Source of the DNA: a virus
Direction: 5' to 3' (one strand)
IMG/VR virus record: IMGVR_UViG_3300032313_000342
Span: 1 to 35,867 of that record
DNA length: 35,867 bases
Under the pieces are notes generated by a model. It worked only from the letters and a program-made list of their open reading frames with translations, was not told where the DNA came from and made no database searches. A program made the translations under genes and the position numbers. This document shows positions 33,831 to 35,867 of this stretch, one piece after another (positions within the stretch are counted from its first letter, which is position 1; every line of letters begins with the position of its first letter).

Positions 33831-35867
33831 TACTTGTCCTTTCGTTTCCAGATGCGAGTGCCTATCAACGCACCTGACTTCACACGTTCTGGTGCAGATG
33901 ACTCTTTGACCTTTGACTGAGCGAACTCGGCCAGACTGGCGGAGTCGAGTTCCAGTGCTTCCTTGGGCACGCCATCAATCTGCTTAGGCTTTCCCGTGTT
34001 GTCGAGGAAGACGAACGACGCGGACGGGTTGTCCTTGTTGGCCTGATGGAACGCGTGGTGGTTCTTCGCGCCGATCGCGTAGCTATCGGCAAACACCATC
34101 GCGTCTACCATGCGGCCGTCCTTCGGATCGGCTGCTCGCTTCACAACACCGCGATCAGGGTCGGCCCACTGCACCTTCGGGTCGGCGTGAACGAAGACAT
34201 AGTTCACCTTCAGTCCACGGTCCTCGGCCTCTTTCAGAATCCACGGGTTCTCAGTGGCGTTCTGATCACCGGCACTGTCCCACACAGCCGCAGCCTTTGA
34301 CTTCATCGCCAACGCGTCTGGGTTGTTTTTCAGTGCGAACCCCTTGCCAGCACCGCAGCCGCCGACAGTCACGAGAATCTCGTCGCCCTTCGAGAGCGTG
34401 TCGAGGTGCTGAACGAATGCACGCTTCGCGATCGCGTTAGCGGTCTGGTGCAGGGCGACGTTGAGAGTAGCCCGATTCTGTGCGCGAGTGTCTGGGTCTG
34501 GGTGCGACCACGCGTCGGTAAGACACTTGGCGTCGTCCGTGCCAAACGTCGGCGGATCACCCATGCTCTTGACGAGTTCAAGGAACTGGGAAGATACGCC
34601 GTCTGGGTCTGACTGGAAGTGCTTCATGAACGCGTCCTCGACAGACCGCTCGTGAGGAGTGAGATTCGGAACTCGACTCACGTTTGGCGGAGGCGGAACC
34701 TCCATCGCTGGCACGCCCACGCGAGCAGCATCAGTCACGCCGTCTTTGTTCTTGTCAGACGTGACGTCAATGGTCGGGCACGGGGCAGGGCAGGAGCCAC
34801 CGCCTCCGGATGTGGTCTTATCGGCGTCCGGGCCTGCCTTGCTGCCGTCTTGTGAACTGCAAGTGTTCTCGATGCCGCCGCCTTCGCCGGTCGGGCAGAA
34901 GCCACGCGACTCAAGCCCCCACGAGCCGGTGGCGAACATCTCGTCGGCAGATCGGTAGTGCGTCTTGGCGTTGCGAGTGCCGTACTCGGGGATGCGAGTG
35001 AAGACAGTGTTGCCGACGCTCAAAGAGTCTGTGCCTCCGATGACTTCCTCACCGGTTCGCTTGTTGTAAAAGTACGCAGCCTTCTTTGGGTCGAACCCAA
35101 CAGGGGTCCACGAGTCAATGTCTTTTGGAATCTCTCGGCTTGGGTCAAAGGCACCCTTCACTGTCGCGAGCGGTGTCTTCGTTGTCTCTCCTGTGGCTAC
35201 CCGAATCGCTTCGGTTTCTTTTGATGCGAACACGACACTTCCAGACAGGCGAGCCATCGTCTCGTATCCGATCGGGCTTCCAAACCCCTTGCCGCCCTTA
35301 CTCTCGTGAACAGTTACCGCATAAACGCTCTTGCCCATCTGCTTGGTTGATTCGTTGAAGGCCGGTATGTCGATCCGAATGGCGACCGGAGTCCCTTCAG
35401 GAAGCTCTCTCGCCTTTCCAATCTTCGACACCTTGTCCTTGTTCGATATGAGGATCGCCTTCGTGAGGTCGTCTTCTGATGGAGGGACCGCAAAGACAGA
35501 ATTGTTTGTTCCGACAGAAGGACGAAACTCAACGTACTCCCTCATGGACTCATTTGCTTGCTCGACTGAAACTGACTGAGGCATTGAGTCGGCTACAGGG
35601 AACTTGCTCTTGCTTGCAGCACCGCCGCCCGAATCCTTATCCGGGCCAGCCATCACCTTCGATCCGCACGAGTTGTCGATGCCGCCGCCGGGGCCGGTGG
35701 AGCAGAACGCTCGGTACTCAGGAAACAGGACGTCGAACAGAGAGCGGCCTTCGTTTCGCTTCTTGAGTCGCTTCGAGAGTTCAGCCATCTTCTTGTACTG
35801 CTTATACCCGTCGCTCTTCTTGTCTTTCAGGTCGAGCTTCAGGGCAATCGACTCGCCGTTTTCGTTC
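33830..35867 (-). CDS. tagged protein with zeta-toxin-like kinase domain; 5' end beyond window
   Basis: The frame is open to the right edge, so the true start lies outside; the ATG at 35788 is internal, because codons before it read NGESIALKLDLKDKKSDGY, matching the trailing part of GNAT cassettes in the next gene. Numbering from 35788: tag C29-C41; residues 75-285, an unnamed polyvalent-protein domain with PVAIRIDIPAFN, IGYETMARLSG and SWTPVGFDPKKAAYFY; tag C298-C310; residues 440-610, a zeta-like P-loop kinase, ILVTVGGCGAGKGFALK at 471-487, then VWDSAGDQN and VNYVFVHADP. Zeta toxins phosphorylate UDP-N-acetylglucosamine or related nucleotide sugars. The P-loop ends GKG, not GKS/T, so activity is uncertain. 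A likely internal virion effector. Confidence 0.75.
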   Translation of the reverse strand, partial: NENGESIALKLDLKDKKSDGYKQYKKMAELSKRLKKRNEGRSLFDVLFPEYRAFCSTGPGGGIDNSCGSKVMAGPDKDSGGGAASKSKFPVADSMPQSVSVEQANESMREYVEFRPSVGTNNSVFAVPPSEDDLTKAILISNKDKVSKIGKARELPEGTPVAIRIDIPAFNESTKQMGKSVYAVTVHESKGGKGFGSPIGYETMARLSGSVVFASKETEAIRVATGETTKTPLATVKGAFDPSREIPKDIDSWTPVGFDPKKAAYFYNKRTGEEVIGGTDSLSVGNTVFTRIPEYGTRNAKTHYRSADEMFATGSWGLESRGFCPTGEGGGIENTCSSQDGSKAGPDADKTTSGGGGSCPAPCPTIDVTSDKNKDGVTDAARVGVPAMEVPPPPNVSRVPNLTPHERSVEDAFMKHFQSDPDGVSSQFLELVKSMGDPPTFGTDDAKCLTDAWSHPDPDTRAQNRATLNVALHQTANAIAKRAFVQHLDTLSKGDEILVTVGGCGAGKGFALKNNPDALAMKSKAAAVWDSAGDQNATENPWILKEAEDRGLKVNYVFVHADPKVQWADPDRGVVKRAADPKDGRMVDAMVFADSYAIGAKNHHAFHQANKDNPSASFVFLDNTGKPKQIDGVPKEALELDSASLAEFAQSKVKESSAPERVKSGALIGTRIWKRKDK

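Larger units (their letters stand above)
21674..35704 (-). repeat. dispersed cysteine-glycine tag repeated 14 times across six genes
   Basis: Two classes. CX11C form, [FW]C[PSA][TN]GxG[GN]G[ILV]xN[STN]C, cysteine-to-cysteine at 35666-35704, 34859-34897, 33648-33686, 31728-31766, 30807-30845, 27599-27637, 26912-26950, 26196-26234, 25225-25263, 24349-24387 and 22888-22926. CX13C form, DCG[RQ]x(3)GxFx(2)GN[KT]C, at 32781-32825, 23464-23508 and 21674-21718. Most follow a helix of type SLLAFxxxR and are followed by a Gly/Ser-rich linker, then a new domain. The DNA of these sites is partly conserved as well. Confidence 0.9.

Noticed and set aside
1-35867. tRNA genes, insertion sequences, attachment sites
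   Set aside because: I saw no cloverleaf with a TTCRA-type arm, no transposase motif and no flanking direct repeats.

Overview
The window is the morphogenesis region of a tailed double-stranded DNA phage or prophage with a siphovirus-like long, non-contractile tail. Every convincing gene lies on the minus strand, so transcription runs from the right edge to the left. The genes are tightly packed: ATGA or GTGA start/stop overlaps are frequent, Shine-Dalgarno sites of the AGGAG/AAGGA type are common, and no gene-free gap exceeds about 125 bases. There is no integrase, repressor, portal, terminase or tRNA here. Portal and terminase would be expected just beyond the right edge. The host cannot be read directly. 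The small structural proteins, the RCC1/Gly-Gly-Ser-Gly-Tyr-repeat adhesin and the protein style remind me of phages of Planctomycetota or related environmental bacteria, but that is a weak inference.

Region 1 (35867 to 20839) is the unusual part. It holds six consecutive, mostly very large multidomain proteins. They carry a zeta-toxin-like P-loop kinase, several GNAT-like cassettes, a prohead protease, a HExxH metallopeptidase, an ASCH-like domain, an ADP-ribosyltransferase and several unnamed domains of phage 'polyvalent protein' type. Their domains are separated by a recurring cysteine-bounded glycine-rich tag, found 14 times in two spacing classes (CX11C and CX13C). The protease is itself one of the tagged proteins. 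A small zinc-ribbon gene and a clear rho-independent terminator end this block.

Region 2 (20713 to 15603) is the capsid and connector block: HK97-type major capsid protein, a likely capsid decoration protein, a glycosyltransferase-like protein, a 60-residue protein, a gp6-like connector, a head-tail joining protein, an HK97 gp10-like protein, a DUF3168-like tail terminator, and the first of two tandem tail-tube-like paralogues.

Region 3 (15598 to 1303) is the tail block: the second tube-like paralogue, the G and GT tail assembly chaperones joined by a textbook -1 frameshift signal, a 1754-residue tape measure protein with an internal duplication, two tail-tip-like proteins, and a roughly 2,245-residue adhesin with RCC1-like and glycine-rich repeats.

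Region 4 (1378 to 1) starts another module: a small HExxH protein, a dATP/dGTP diphosphohydrolase-like protein, and a dCMP-deaminase-like protein cut by the left edge. The last two suggest control of the deoxynucleotide pool during infection.

Together the genes build a particle with capsid, connector and long tail. The protease would mature the capsid. The tagged proteins of region 1 are, by position and content, candidates for internal virion proteins delivered with the genome, but nothing in the sequence alone proves that.
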